From assembly GCA_017556885.1 (NCBI GenBank), contig JAFYLV010000095.1:1-25500 (forward strand): 25,500 nucleotides of DNA, written 5' to 3'. The notes beneath the pieces are model-generated. The model saw only the letters and a list, made by a program, of their open reading frames with translations. It was not told the origin of the DNA and did not search any database. Positions 8,745 to 15,991 of this stretch are shown in pieces. This stretch comes from Clostridia bacterium (lineage in GTDB: Bacteria > Bacillota > Clostridia > Oscillospirales > QAMX01). Made by a program: the position numbers and the translations under genes. The stretch's first letter is position 1, and each line of letters begins with the position of its first letter.

Positions 8745-8774
8745 AGTATAGCATAGGGCGTTACATGCCGTCAA
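8745..8774 (-). promoter_or_regulatory. Promoter of the ABC exporter operon
   Basis: On the minus strand TTGACG (8769-8774) and TATACT (8745-8750) are 18 bases apart, about 60 bases before the start codon. Confidence 0.72.
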
Positions 8775-8795
8775 GCAACCAATTGTCGAGTTGCG

Positions 8796-8810
8796 TCAAC
8801 CGTCGGTTGA
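8796..8810. repeat. Perfect palindrome, candidate operator
   Basis: TCAACCG and CGGTTGA form seven-base arms around a single T at 8803. It lies between the divergent exporter promoters, about 22 bases upstream of the ABC -35 box and 59 upstream of the MATE -35 box. A second small palindrome, TGTGCACA, follows at 8813-8820. Binding of a repressor is inference. Confidence 0.55.
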
Positions 8811-8826
8811 TGTGTGCACATACCAT

Positions 8827-8844
8827 TATATATATATATATATA
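8827..8844. repeat. TA dinucleotide repeat, nine units
   Basis: Nine uninterrupted TA units lie 25 bases upstream of the MATE -35 box. Slippage here could alter promoter geometry, or the tract may act only as AT-rich upstream DNA. Confidence 0.9.
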
Positions 8845-8869
8845 AAGTCAAGAGAAATGTGGGGATTTC

Positions 8870-8898
8870 TTGACAGAAAGCGCGGAATATGGTATGAT
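8870..8898 (+). promoter_or_regulatory. Sigma-A promoter of the MATE gene
   Basis: TTGACA at 8870-8875 and TATGAT at 8893-8898 are separated by 17 bases, giving a 5' leader of only about 18 bases before the first ATG. Confidence 0.82.
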
Positions 8899-8921
8899 TT
8901 TCCGGAAAATTTACGGCGGAA

Positions 8922-10319
8922 ATGAGAAGAAAAATGCGGAAGATGTTTGGAAAATTTATCGGAGATAAGGCGTTTTACCGGATGGTGCTTGCCGTTGCAC
9001 TGCCCATCATGATGCAGAACTTTATCACCAATCTGGTCTCCATGCTGGACAACCTCATGGTGGGTGCCCTCGGCACGGAGCAGATGTCCGGCGTTTCCAT
9101 CGTCAACCAGCTCATTTTTATCTTTAATCTGGCGGTCTTCGGCGCCTTTGGCGGCGTCGGCATCTTTACGGCCCAGTTCCACGGCAAGGGAGATGCGGAG
9201 GGTATCCGCCATACCCTGAGATATAAGTTTGTTCTTGCCGCCGGGCTTTTTGCGGCGGCGCTGGCGGTTTTCCTCACGCAGGGGGATTCGCTCATCGGTC
9301 TTTTCCTTCACGATGTGGATGCCACGGGCGATATCATCGCGACCCTCGGCTTTGCGCGGGAATATCTTGCCGTTATGCTCTTCGGGCTGCTGCCCTTTGC
9401 GCTCTCCCAGGTCTTTACAAGCACTCTGCGCGAGACGGGGGATACGGTGCTGCCCATGGTGACGAGCATCATCGCCGTGGTGACCAACTGTGTGTTCAAC
9501 TACCTGCTGATCTTCGGTAGACTCGGCTTTCCCGCCCTCGGCGTTGTGGGAGCTGCGGCGGCCACGGTGCTCTCGCGCTATGTGGAGCTTGCGGTGGTGC
9601 TGGCCGTTGTTTTTCTGCGGCGGCGGAAATGCGCCTTCTTCTCCGGTGTTTTCCGGGGATTTCGCATCCCCGGCGAGCTGGTGTGGCAGATCACCGTCAA
9701 GGGTATGCCGCTGCTCGTCAACGAGCTCTTCTGGTCGGTAGGCATGTCCCTTCTCTCCATGGGCTACAGTTTGCACGGGCTCTCCGTGGTGGCGGGCTAC
9801 AGCATTTCTTCCACCGTCACAAACCTTTTCAGCATTGCCTTTATGAGTCTCGGTATCAGCATCGGCATCATCATCGGGCGCGAGCTCGGTGCCGGGCGGT
9901 TTGAGCGGGCGGTGGACTGGGACTGGAAGCTCATCGCCTTCTCGGTGGCAGTCAGCCTGGCCGTCGGCGGCGTGCTGTTTGCCGGGGCGGAGCTTATCCC
10001 CGCGCTGTATAACACAAACGACCTTTCCAAAACCTATGCGGCCTACTTTATCCGCGTTTCCGCCTGCCTGATGCCGGTGCACGCCTTTGCAAACTCGGCC
10101 TATTTCACCCTGCGCAGCGGCGGAAAGACGGTCATCACCTTCTTCTTTGACGGCGCATTCGCCGTGTGTATCCAGGTGCCGGCGGTGTTTCTCGCCGATC
10201 TCTGCGGGCTTTCCATCTGGTGGGTCTTCCCGCTGGTGCAGGGGCTGGATATCATCAAGGACGTGCTGGGCTTCGTGCTTTTGAAGAAGCGGGCGTGGGT
10301 TCAGAATATCGTAGCGTAA
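8922..10319 (+). CDS. MATE-family multidrug/metabolite exporter
   Basis: The protein has 465 residues, the usual length for a MATE (MOP superfamily) transporter, which exports cationic or other small molecules using sodium or proton gradients. Two MatE repeats are visible. The first begins with AVALPIMMQNFITNLVSMLD, typical of helix 1, and VGALGTEQMSGVSIVNQLIF of helix 2. The second repeat starts around residue 250 with VWQITVKGMPLLVNELFWSV. Twelve hydrophobic segments can be counted. The start is not certain: the ATG at 8922 has only a weak GGCGG close by, and ATGs at 8934 and 8943 are alternatives that would shorten only the basic N-terminus. The gene has its own promoter and terminator and faces away from the ABC exporter operon. 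Confidence 0.92.
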   Translation: MRRKMRKMFGKFIGDKAFYRMVLAVALPIMMQNFITNLVSMLDNLMVGALGTEQMSGVSIVNQLIFIFNLAVFGAFGGVGIFTAQFHGKGDAEGIRHTLRYKFVLAAGLFAAALAVFLTQGDSLIGLFLHDVDATGDIIATLGFAREYLAVMLFGLLPFALSQVFTSTLRETGDTVLPMVTSIIAVVTNCVFNYLLIFGRLGFPALGVVGAAAATVLSRYVELAVVLAVVFLRRRKCAFFSGVFRGFRIPGELVWQITVKGMPLLVNELFWSVGMSLLSMGYSLHGLSVVAGYSISSTVTNLFSIAFMSLGISIGIIIGRELGAGRFERAVDWDWKLIAFSVAVSLAVGGVLFAGAELIPALYNTNDLSKTYAAYFIRVSACLMPVHAFANSAYFTLRSGGKTVITFFFDGAFAVCIQVPAVFLADLCGLSIWWVFPLVQGLDIIKDVLGFVLLKKRAWVQNIVA

Positions 10320-10321
10320 AG

Positions 10322-10355
10322 AAAAACGGCAGACCCGGACGGGCCTGCCGTTTTT
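10322..10355. terminator. Bidirectional terminator, MATE gene and ABC importer operon
   Basis: AAAAACGGCAG at 10322-10332 pairs with CTGCCGTTTTT at 10345-10355, with an inner CCCG/CGGG stem. T runs follow on both strands, so it fits both convergent genes. Confidence 0.92.
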
Positions 10356-10359
10356 ATAT

Positions 10360-11349
10360 TTATTCGGAAACCTTTTTGGCAAAGGAATTATCCACAACGG
10401 CGGCAAAATCCGCCCGGACATCCAGCTCGCCGGCCTCCGCCATGACGTCCTGCAGACGCTCAAAGGCCTCCTGCTTCATCACCGGGGTCTCGTTCCATGC
10501 GTCGATCTCCTGATAGCGCGCCGCAACGCGGGTGAGCACGTCGAGCCCGGTGTCGGGGAACTGGCCGACCACATGGGCGGCAATATCTGCGGGATCGGCC
10601 TCCGCCACGTAGGCAAGCCCGCGAGCCACCGCCCGGGTAAAGCGCAGAATGAGATCGGGATCCTTTTCCATCCGGCTTTCCGCCGCAAAAAAGGCGGTGT
10701 AGGGGATCTCGCCGCCCTCAGCGCCGATGGAGGCGAGCACGTAACCCTGCCCGGCAAGCTCCGTTTCGGTGGCGGTGGGCTCAAAGAGGGCAACGTAGTC
10801 GCCGAGTCCGCCGGTGAAGGCGCCTGCCATCATATTGAAGGCAACGCTGGTGTCAACTGTGGCATCCACGTGGGGGACGACGCCCTTCTCCTTCATAACG
10901 TATTCGAGGGTCATCTCCGGCACGCCGCCCTTGCGGCCGCCGATGATGTATTTGCCCCGCAGATCCTCCCAGGAAAACTCGCCGTCGGTGCGGCCGACGA
11001 GGAAGGCACCGTCGCGGCGGGTCAGCTGGGCAAAGACCTTGGGGGCATCCGCCCGCCCCTCCCGCTGCACGTAGATACAGGCCTCCGGCCCGGCAAGACC
11101 GATATCCGCCTGACCGGTGAGCACGGCGGTCATGACCTTGTCGGCACCGCCGCCGTTGGTCAGCTCGATCTCGATGCCCTCCTCGGCAAAATAACCGAGG
11201 TCCATGGCGGCATACAGCGGGGCGTAAAAGACCGAATGGGCGACCTCGCAGAGGCGGACCGTGGTCATTTCCTCTCCGGCGGGCCCGCAGCCGCAGAGGA
11301 TGCCGCCGACGGCGGCAAGAACGAGGATGAGCGCAAGTGATTTCTTCAT
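10360..11349 (-). CDS. ABC importer substrate-binding lipoprotein (NMT1/SsuA type)
   Basis: The 329-residue protein starts with a lipoprotein signal: MKKS, a hydrophobic stretch, then a lipobox-like LCGC that would be lipidated. The mature part opens with the pattern of NMT1/THI5-like and SsuA/TauA binding proteins (FYAPLYAAMDLGYFAEEG), followed by TGQADIGLAG and a two-lobed periplasmic-binding fold. Relatives bind thiamine precursors, sulfonates, nitrate or riboflavin; the sequence does not settle which. The start at 11349 shares ATGA with the stop of the permease gene, and the signal peptide begins exactly there. Its place as the last gene of an ATPase-permease-lipoprotein operon makes an uptake system clear. 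No TPP or FMN riboswitch was recognised upstream of the operon. Confidence 0.88.
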   Translation of the reverse strand: MKKSLALILVLAAVGGILCGCGPAGEEMTTVRLCEVAHSVFYAPLYAAMDLGYFAEEGIEIELTNGGGADKVMTAVLTGQADIGLAGPEACIYVQREGRADAPKVFAQLTRRDGAFLVGRTDGEFSWEDLRGKYIIGGRKGGVPEMTLEYVMKEKGVVPHVDATVDTSVAFNMMAGAFTGGLGDYVALFEPTATETELAGQGYVLASIGAEGGEIPYTAFFAAESRMEKDPDLILRFTRAVARGLAYVAEADPADIAAHVVGQFPDTGLDVLTRVAARYQEIDAWNETPVMKQEAFERLQDVMAEAGELDVRADFAAVVDNSFAKKVSE

Positions 11350-12158
11350 ACAGTCACTCCCATGTATTTTTTCAACGCCTTCTCCAGCCACAGCACGCCG
11401 AGATACATGAGGGCGGCGGCTGCGGCGAGGATCAGCACCGTTGTCATCACAAGATCCATCTTGAAGACCTGAGACCCGTAGACGATCAAGTAGCCAAGCC
11501 CCCGGCGGGAGACGAGAAACTCGCCCATGATGACACCGACCCAGGATAGGCCCACATTGACCCGGAGGGCGTTGGCCATGGTGGGTAGGCTTGCGGGCAG
11601 CACGAGCTTTGTGAAGATCTGCCGCCGCCGCGCGCCGAGGGTGCGCAGAAGGCGGATCTTATCCCGGTCGGTTTCCCGGAAGCCGGAGTACATGTCGAGC
11701 ACCGTCACGATGAGGGAGATGGCGAGCGTCATGGTGATAATGGCACCGCCGCCTGCCCCCATCCAGACGATGAAAATGGGGCCAAGGGCGGTTTTGGGCA
11801 GGGCGTTGAGCACCACAAGGTAGGGATCCAGCACCCGGGAGAGAAAATCGCTCCACCACAGAAGGGTGGCAACGGCAACGCCGAGGGCGGTGCCGAGAAG
11901 GAATCCCACCACCGTCTCGCCCACGGAAACACCGATGTGCAGAAAAAGCTCGCCGGAGGCGGCAAGCCCCGTGAAGGTCTTCCACATCCGTGACGGGGAA
12001 GAGAAGATGAAAGCGTCGATGAGCCCTGTCCGGGCGCAGAGCTCCCACCCCGCAAAGAAGAAGGCCAGCAGCCCGATCTGCAAAAGCAGCACCAGCCGCC
12101 GGCGGCGGCGCGCACGGGAAAGCCACGCTGCCCGGGCGGGAGAGAGGGGTTCAGACAT
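11346..12158 (-). CDS. ABC importer permease (SsuC/TauC type)
   Basis: The protein has 270 residues with an Arg-rich N-terminus (SRARRRRRL) and about six membrane helices. The conserved BPD_transp_1 loop that contacts the ATPase is visible as LRTLGARRRQIFTKLVLPAS, the EAA-type motif of this permease family. The N-terminal region WELCARTGLID and the C-terminal GEFLVSRRGLGYLI also fit the SsuC/TauC/ThiX group. The start at 12158 overlaps the ATPase gene by eight bases; the frame continues further upstream, but only within that gene. It forms the membrane channel for the neighbouring lipoprotein and ATPase, presumably as a homodimer. Confidence 0.9.
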   Translation of the reverse strand: MSEPLSPARAAWLSRARRRRRLVLLLQIGLLAFFFAGWELCARTGLIDAFIFSSPSRMWKTFTGLAASGELFLHIGVSVGETVVGFLLGTALGVAVATLLWWSDFLSRVLDPYLVVLNALPKTALGPIFIVWMGAGGGAIITMTLAISLIVTVLDMYSGFRETDRDKIRLLRTLGARRRQIFTKLVLPASLPTMANALRVNVGLSWVGVIMGEFLVSRRGLGYLIVYGSQVFKMDLVMTTVLILAAAAALMYLGVLWLEKALKKYMGVTV

Positions 12159-12909
12159 GGACGTCCAGCTCCTTCCAGATGGCATTGAAAAAGGCGCGGA
12201 AAGCGGGATGATCCCGCCGCTCCAGAGGAGGGATGCCCCGTAGCTCGTCAAGGGAATAGACCTGTTTGATGCGCGCCGGACGGCGGGTGAGCAGTACGAT
12301 GCGGTCGGAGAGACTGACCGCCTCGGAAATATCGTGGGTAACGAGGATCGCCGTCTTTTTCTCCCGGCGGATGATGGAGTAAATATCCGCCGATACGGCG
12401 AGCCGGGTCTGATAATCCAGCGCGGAAAAGGCCTCGTCAAGCAGCAGCAGCTCCGGCCCGCAGGCAAGCGTGCGGATGAGGGCGCAACGCTGACGCATGC
12501 CGCCGGAAAGCTCAGCGGGGGATTTTGCGGCGAAATCCGCAAGTCCGTAGCGGGAAAGCAGATTTCGCACCTCCTCCAGCCGCTCCGGTGTGTTTTCTCC
12601 GGCGATCTCAAGGCCGAGGGTGACGTTGCCCCAAATGGAACGCCAGGGGAACAGACCGTCCTTCTGGGGCATATAGCCCACGGTGCGGCTGGGGCCGTGC
12701 AAAGGTCTTCCGCCCACGGAGACGGTACCGGCATCCGGCACTTCCAGGCCTGCGATCATATTGAGCAGGGTGGATTTTCCGCAGCCGGAGGGACCGACGA
12801 CGGAAATAAATTCCCCTGTATGCACGGTAAGATCAATGCCGGCAAGGGCGGGTACCTCGCCGTCCGGAGACTGGTAGGTCAGTTTTACGCCCGCAAGCTC
12901 AACGATCAT
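12151..12909 (-). CDS. ABC importer ATP-binding protein (SsuB/TauB type)
   Basis: This 252-residue ATPase has Walker A GPSGCGKST at 39-47, a Q-loop at PQKD (81-84), the signature LSGGMRQR at 134-141, Walker B LLLLDEAFSALD at 154-165 and the switch histidine in LVTHDISEA. Q-loop context GYMPQKDGLFPW and the short length are typical of the nitrate/sulfonate/taurine and thiamine-precursor group. I place the start at 12909 because AAAGGAGAGG lies five bases upstream; an ATG at 12942 is in frame but has no such site. It is the first gene of the importer operon. The divergent upstream region carries an inverted repeat at 12973-12992 but no clear minus-strand promoter. Confidence 0.9.
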   Translation of the reverse strand: MIVELAGVKLTYQSPDGEVPALAGIDLTVHTGEFISVVGPSGCGKSTLLNMIAGLEVPDAGTVSVGGRPLHGPSRTVGYMPQKDGLFPWRSIWGNVTLGLEIAGENTPERLEEVRNLLSRYGLADFAAKSPAELSGGMRQRCALIRTLACGPELLLLDEAFSALDYQTRLAVSADIYSIIRREKKTAILVTHDISEAVSLSDRIVLLTRRPARIKQVYSLDELRGIPPLERRDHPAFRAFFNAIWKELDVHV

Positions 12910-12972
12910 GGGTTCCTCTCCTTTCCCGGTGGTCTGCCCCATACTATGGAGCAGCGGGGGAATGTGTGCGGA

Positions 12973-12992
12973 GAATTAAGGTTTGTTAATTC
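12973..12992. repeat. Inverted repeat in a divergent promoter region
   Basis: GAATTAA (12973-12979) and TTAATTC (12986-12992) are perfect seven-base arms around GGTTTG. The repeat lies between the importer operon and the glycosyltransferase gene, just upstream of the latter's -35 box, so it may be an operator for either. Confidence 0.5.
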
Positions 12993-12995
12993 CTC

Positions 12996-13024
12996 TTGTA
13001 AAAGAGACGGAAATGGGATAAAAT
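12996..13024 (+). promoter_or_regulatory. Promoter of the glycosyltransferase gene
   Basis: TTGTAA at 12996-13001 and TAAAAT at 13019-13024 are 17 bases apart. GGAGG at 13063-13067 then precedes the start codon. Confidence 0.65.
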
Positions 13025-13077
13025 AGAAGACGACAGGATCAACTTGCACCACAAAGGTCGCTGGAGGACCTCTGCTT

Positions 13078-14091
13078 ATGAAACTGATTTCCTTTACCGT
13101 GCCGTGTTACAACTCGGCCGCATATATGAAAAAATGCGTGGACAGCCTTCTGCGTGTGGGCGATGAGGCAGAGATCATCATCGTCAACGACGGCTCCACG
13201 GATGAGACCGCCGCCATCGCCGAGGACTATGCCGCCCGCTACCCGGATATCGTTCGCGTCTGCCATCAGGAAAACGGCGGACACGGTGCCGGTATCATGT
13301 CCGGCATCCGCATGGCCACCGGCCGCTGGTTCAAGGTGGTGGATTCCGATGACTGGCTGGATCCGAAGGCGCTGGATGTCCTTATCGCCCGGCTGCACGA
13401 TCTTTCCGAGGCACCGGATCTGGTGGTCACAAACTACGTTTACTGGCGGCAGGGGGAGGGCGCGGTGCATACCGTGCGCTATGACAAGGTCTTCCGCGAC
13501 GGCCGCGTCATCGGCTGGGAGGATACCCGGCGCTTCGGGCTTACCCAGTATCTTACCATTCATTCCTGCATCTTCCGGACCCGCGTACTGCGGGATGCGA
13601 ATATCGAGCTGCCCCGGCATATTTTCTATGAGGACAATCTCTACGTCAGCTGGGCAGTAACAAAGGTGCAGCGCATTCTCTATCTCGATATTGATCTGTA
13701 TATGTATTACGTAGGCCGTGCCGGTCAGTCGGTGGCGGGGGAGAATCTCATGCGCCGCGCCGGCCATCAGGTGGAGGTGGCCGCCCGCATCTTTGAGGTG
13801 ACGGATATCGGCCGCGAGCTTCGCACCTGCCCCAAGCGGGGACAGTATCTTTACCACGCGGCTTCCTTCTTTTTCTGCATCGCCTGCGTCTTTTCCCGCA
13901 TGCGGCAGACGCCGGAGGCGGATGCGGAGATCCGCGAGATGTGGAAACGCGTGATGGCAAAGGATCCCGTCGTCGGGCGGCACATCCGTCGCCGCAGCAT
14001 CGCCATGCTTACCGATCTTCCCGGCAGAGCCGGACAGAAGCTGTGCGTGTTCGGGTATAAATGCGCCCATAAGGTCATCAATTTCAACTGA
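13078..14091 (+). CDS. Family 2 glycosyltransferase
   Basis: The 337-residue protein has the GT-A fold of family GT2. It starts with FTVPCYNSAAYMKKCVDSLL, followed by IIIVNDGSTDET (33-44), which binds the nucleotide, and the metal-binding DxD in VVDSDDWLD (D89, D91). After the catalytic domain (about 1-230) comes a mixed helical C-terminal region without a clear membrane anchor. Relatives add sugars to wall polysaccharide, teichoic acid or exopolysaccharide from nucleotide sugars; donor and acceptor cannot be told here. GGAGG ten bases before the ATG supports the start. No terminator separates it from the DtxR-type gene downstream, but that gene has its own promoter, so co-transcription is only partly supported. 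Confidence 0.9.
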   Translation: MKLISFTVPCYNSAAYMKKCVDSLLRVGDEAEIIIVNDGSTDETAAIAEDYAARYPDIVRVCHQENGGHGAGIMSGIRMATGRWFKVVDSDDWLDPKALDVLIARLHDLSEAPDLVVTNYVYWRQGEGAVHTVRYDKVFRDGRVIGWEDTRRFGLTQYLTIHSCIFRTRVLRDANIELPRHIFYEDNLYVSWAVTKVQRILYLDIDLYMYYVGRAGQSVAGENLMRRAGHQVEVAARIFEVTDIGRELRTCPKRGQYLYHAASFFFCIACVFSRMRQTPEADAEIREMWKRVMAKDPVVGRHIRRRSIAMLTDLPGRAGQKLCVFGYKCAHKVINFN

Positions 14092-14096
14092 AATTG
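14079..14096. repeat. Perfect inverted repeat overlapping a stop codon
   Basis: CAATTTCA (14079-14086) and TGAAATTG (14089-14096) flank a two-base centre and include the glycosyltransferase stop codon. It ends eight bases before the -35 box of the DtxR-type gene. It may be an operator; it is not a good terminator because the loop is too short and T residues follow only after a gap. Confidence 0.45.
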
Positions 14097-14103
14097 CGTC
14101 GGC

Positions 14104-14132
14104 TTGCCTTTTTTGCGGAAATGTGATATGAT
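14104..14132 (+). promoter_or_regulatory. Promoter of the DtxR-type regulator
   Basis: TTGCCT at 14104-14109 and TATGAT at 14127-14132 are 17 bases apart, and TGA just before the -10 gives an extended -10 element. Confidence 0.72.
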
Positions 14133-14164
14133 ATCGAAAACAGACAAAGGAGGCGGGATCGGAT

Positions 14165-14536
14165 ATGGCGCTGCTTGAATTGGGTGAAATGTATCTGGAA
14201 TCCATTCTGGTTCTGTCCCGACGGGGCGGAAAGGTTCGCAGTGTGGATATCAGCGAGTATATGGGCTTTTCCAAGCCCAGCGTCAGCCGTGCCATCGGCC
14301 TTCTGAAATCCGGCGGTTATATCATCGTCGACCCCGATGGCTATATCGCGCTTACCGACGTGGGCACGGAGGTGGCGGAGCGCATTTACGAGCGACACAC
14401 CCTGCTGACGGAATTTCTCGTCCGCCTTGGGGTGGGGCGGGAGACCGCCTCGGCCGATGCCTGCAAAATAGAGCATCATTTGAGTGACGAGACCTTTGCC
14501 GCCATCAAAGATCACGCGGAATCCATCGGAAAATAA
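14165..14536 (+). CDS. DtxR/IdeR-family metal-dependent transcriptional regulator
   Basis: This 123-residue protein is a short DtxR-family member without the SH3-like third domain. Residues 1-65 form the winged helix, with the recognition helix near KPSVSRAIGLL, and 68-123 the dimerisation and metal domain. Aligned by eye with known members, the primary metal ligands are M9, C100, E103 and H104 (EMYLES and ACKIEHH), the Met/Cys pattern of iron-sensing DtxR and IdeR rather than the Asp/Glu pattern of MntR. H78 and E83 match ancillary-site ligands. It should repress iron uptake genes when metal is bound; this is inferred from family knowledge. AAAGGAGG lies 11 bases upstream of the start. No iron transporter gene is adjacent. 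A strong terminator follows. Confidence 0.88.
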   Translation: MALLELGEMYLESILVLSRRGGKVRSVDISEYMGFSKPSVSRAIGLLKSGGYIIVDPDGYIALTDVGTEVAERIYERHTLLTEFLVRLGVGRETASADACKIEHHLSDETFAAIKDHAESIGK

Positions 14537-14571
14537 AAAACACCTGCATCTATAAAGATGCAGGTGTTTTT
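14537..14571. terminator. Bidirectional terminator, regulator gene and gatCAB
   Basis: A 15-base stem with CACCTGCATCT and AGATGCAGGTG at its core, loop ATAA at 14552-14555, is flanked by A and T runs. It lies directly after the regulator stop codon and eight bases beyond the end of gatB. Confidence 0.95.
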
Positions 14572-14578
14572 CTATGCT

Positions 14579-15991
14579 TTATTTTTTTAACTCTTCCTCC
14601 ACCAGCCGGTTGAGAAGCCTGGGTTCTGCCCGACCGCCGAAGCGGCCCATGCATTTGCCCACCAGCGCCTTGACGGCGGCGGCCTTTCCGGCGCGGATCT
14701 GGGAAATGAGGGCGGCGTTTTCGCAAAAGACGGCACGGATACCCTCCAAAAGAGCCGCCTCGTCACAGATCTGTCCCAGCCCCTCGCGGCGGACAGTCTC
14801 AGCAGGATCAAAATCGCCTTCCCAGAGACGGGCTGCAAGCTTTTTTGCGGTGGAGGCGTTGACGGTGCCTTCTCCGGCAAGATCCGCCACGGCGGCCAGC
14901 CGTTCCGGCGCCACCGGGCAGACAAAGCTCTCGCCCTCCGAGAGGCGCAGGTATTCCGACAATAGCAGGTTTGCCGTGATCTTCGGATGCTGCCCCGCGG
15001 CGAGTGCGCGGTCAAAGTAGTCGGAGAGAGCGCGATCCTCCGTCAGAATGTGTACGTCCGCAGGAGGGAAACCGAGGGCTGCGTAGCGCTTCCGCCGGGC
15101 GGCGGGAAGCTCCGGCAGACGGGCGGCGAGCGCCTCGATATCGGCGGGAGTCAGCCGCAGGGGGGGAATATCCGGTTCCGGGAAGAAGCGGTAGTCCGCG
15201 GCGGTCTCCTTTTCGCGCAGGGTATGGGTCGTACCCGTCTGCTCGTCAAAACGGCGGGTCTCCCGGCGCACCGTGCCGCCGGCGGTGAGGATATCGGCCT
15301 GACGGCGGCTTTCGTACTCGATGGCCTTTTCGATAAATTGGAAAGAGTTGAGGTTTTTGATCTCCGTGCGTTCCCCAAGCTTTGCAGAGCCCGCCGGACG
15401 GACGGAAATGTTGACGTCGCAGCGCAGGCTTCCCTCCTGCATGCGGCAGTCGGAAACACCGAGATAGCGCAGGGTGGTCCGAAGCTCGGAGACAAAAGCA
15501 CGGGCCTCGGCGGCGCTTCGCATGTCCGGTGCGGTGACCACCTCAATGAGGGGAACACCGCAGCGGTTGTAATCGGCCAGGGTCTCGCCCTGGGCGTGGA
15601 TGAGCTTTCCGGCATCCTCCTCGATGTGGATGCGCTCGACACGGACAAATTTTTCACCGTCTTCCGTGTCGATGGTCAGTCCGCCGTCCAGACAGAGAGG
15701 GTGGGCATCCTGCGAGATCTGGTAGGCTTTGGGAAGATCGGGATAGAAGTAATTTTTGCGGTCCATACGGGAAAATTCCGCAATGCGGCAGCCGGTGGCA
15801 AGACCGGCCATGGCGGCATATTCCACCACCTTGCGGTTGAGCCGGGGCAGCGTGCCGGGATGTCCGAGACAGACAGGACAGACCTGTGAATTGCGCGGTG
15901 CGCCGAAATCCGTGCGGCAGGAACAGAAGATCTTGCTTTTTGTGGCAAGCTCCGCGTGGATCTCAAGGCCGATGACCGTTTCAAAATTCAT
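14579..15991 (-). CDS. gatB: Asp-tRNA(Asn)/Glu-tRNA(Gln) amidotransferase subunit B
   Basis: The protein has 470 residues, close to the usual 475. GatB binds misacylated tRNA and carries its kinase site, activating Glu-tRNA(Gln) or Asp-tRNA(Asn) for amidation. Seen are the family start FETVIGLEIHAEL, the zinc site CSC (23-25) with CPVC (38-41), and the GatB_N core with IHIEEDAGKLIH. The C-terminal YqeY-like tail, with the motif VGKCMGRFGGRA, contacts tRNA in relatives. The start at 15991 shares ATGA with the gatA stop, so translation is coupled. It is the last gene of gatC-gatA-gatB. The frame is open further upstream, but only across gatA. Confidence 0.97.
   Translation of the reverse strand: MNFETVIGLEIHAELATKSKIFCSCRTDFGAPRNSQVCPVCLGHPGTLPRLNRKVVEYAAMAGLATGCRIAEFSRMDRKNYFYPDLPKAYQISQDAHPLCLDGGLTIDTEDGEKFVRVERIHIEEDAGKLIHAQGETLADYNRCGVPLIEVVTAPDMRSAAEARAFVSELRTTLRYLGVSDCRMQEGSLRCDVNISVRPAGSAKLGERTEIKNLNSFQFIEKAIEYESRRQADILTAGGTVRRETRRFDEQTGTTHTLREKETAADYRFFPEPDIPPLRLTPADIEALAARLPELPAARRKRYAALGFPPADVHILTEDRALSDYFDRALAAGQHPKITANLLLSEYLRLSEGESFVCPVAPERLAAVADLAGEGTVNASTAKKLAARLWEGDFDPAETVRREGLGQICDEAALLEGIRAVFCENAALISQIRAGKAAAVKALVGKCMGRFGGRAEPRLLNRLVEEELKK

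Noticed and set aside
6740..8746. A 668-codon open frame on the plus strand opposite the ABC exporter gene
   Set aside because: It is an antisense shadow caused by high GC; it has no family motif, while the minus strand encodes a complete ABC exporter with all ATPase motifs.
8826..10463. A 545-codon open frame on the minus strand opposite the MATE gene
   Set aside because: Low-complexity, His/Arg/Gly-rich antisense translation without motifs; the plus strand is a clear MATE transporter.
12910..13077. TPP or FMN riboswitch ahead of the NMT1-type importer
   Set aside because: None of the conserved riboswitch core sequences is visible on the minus strand.
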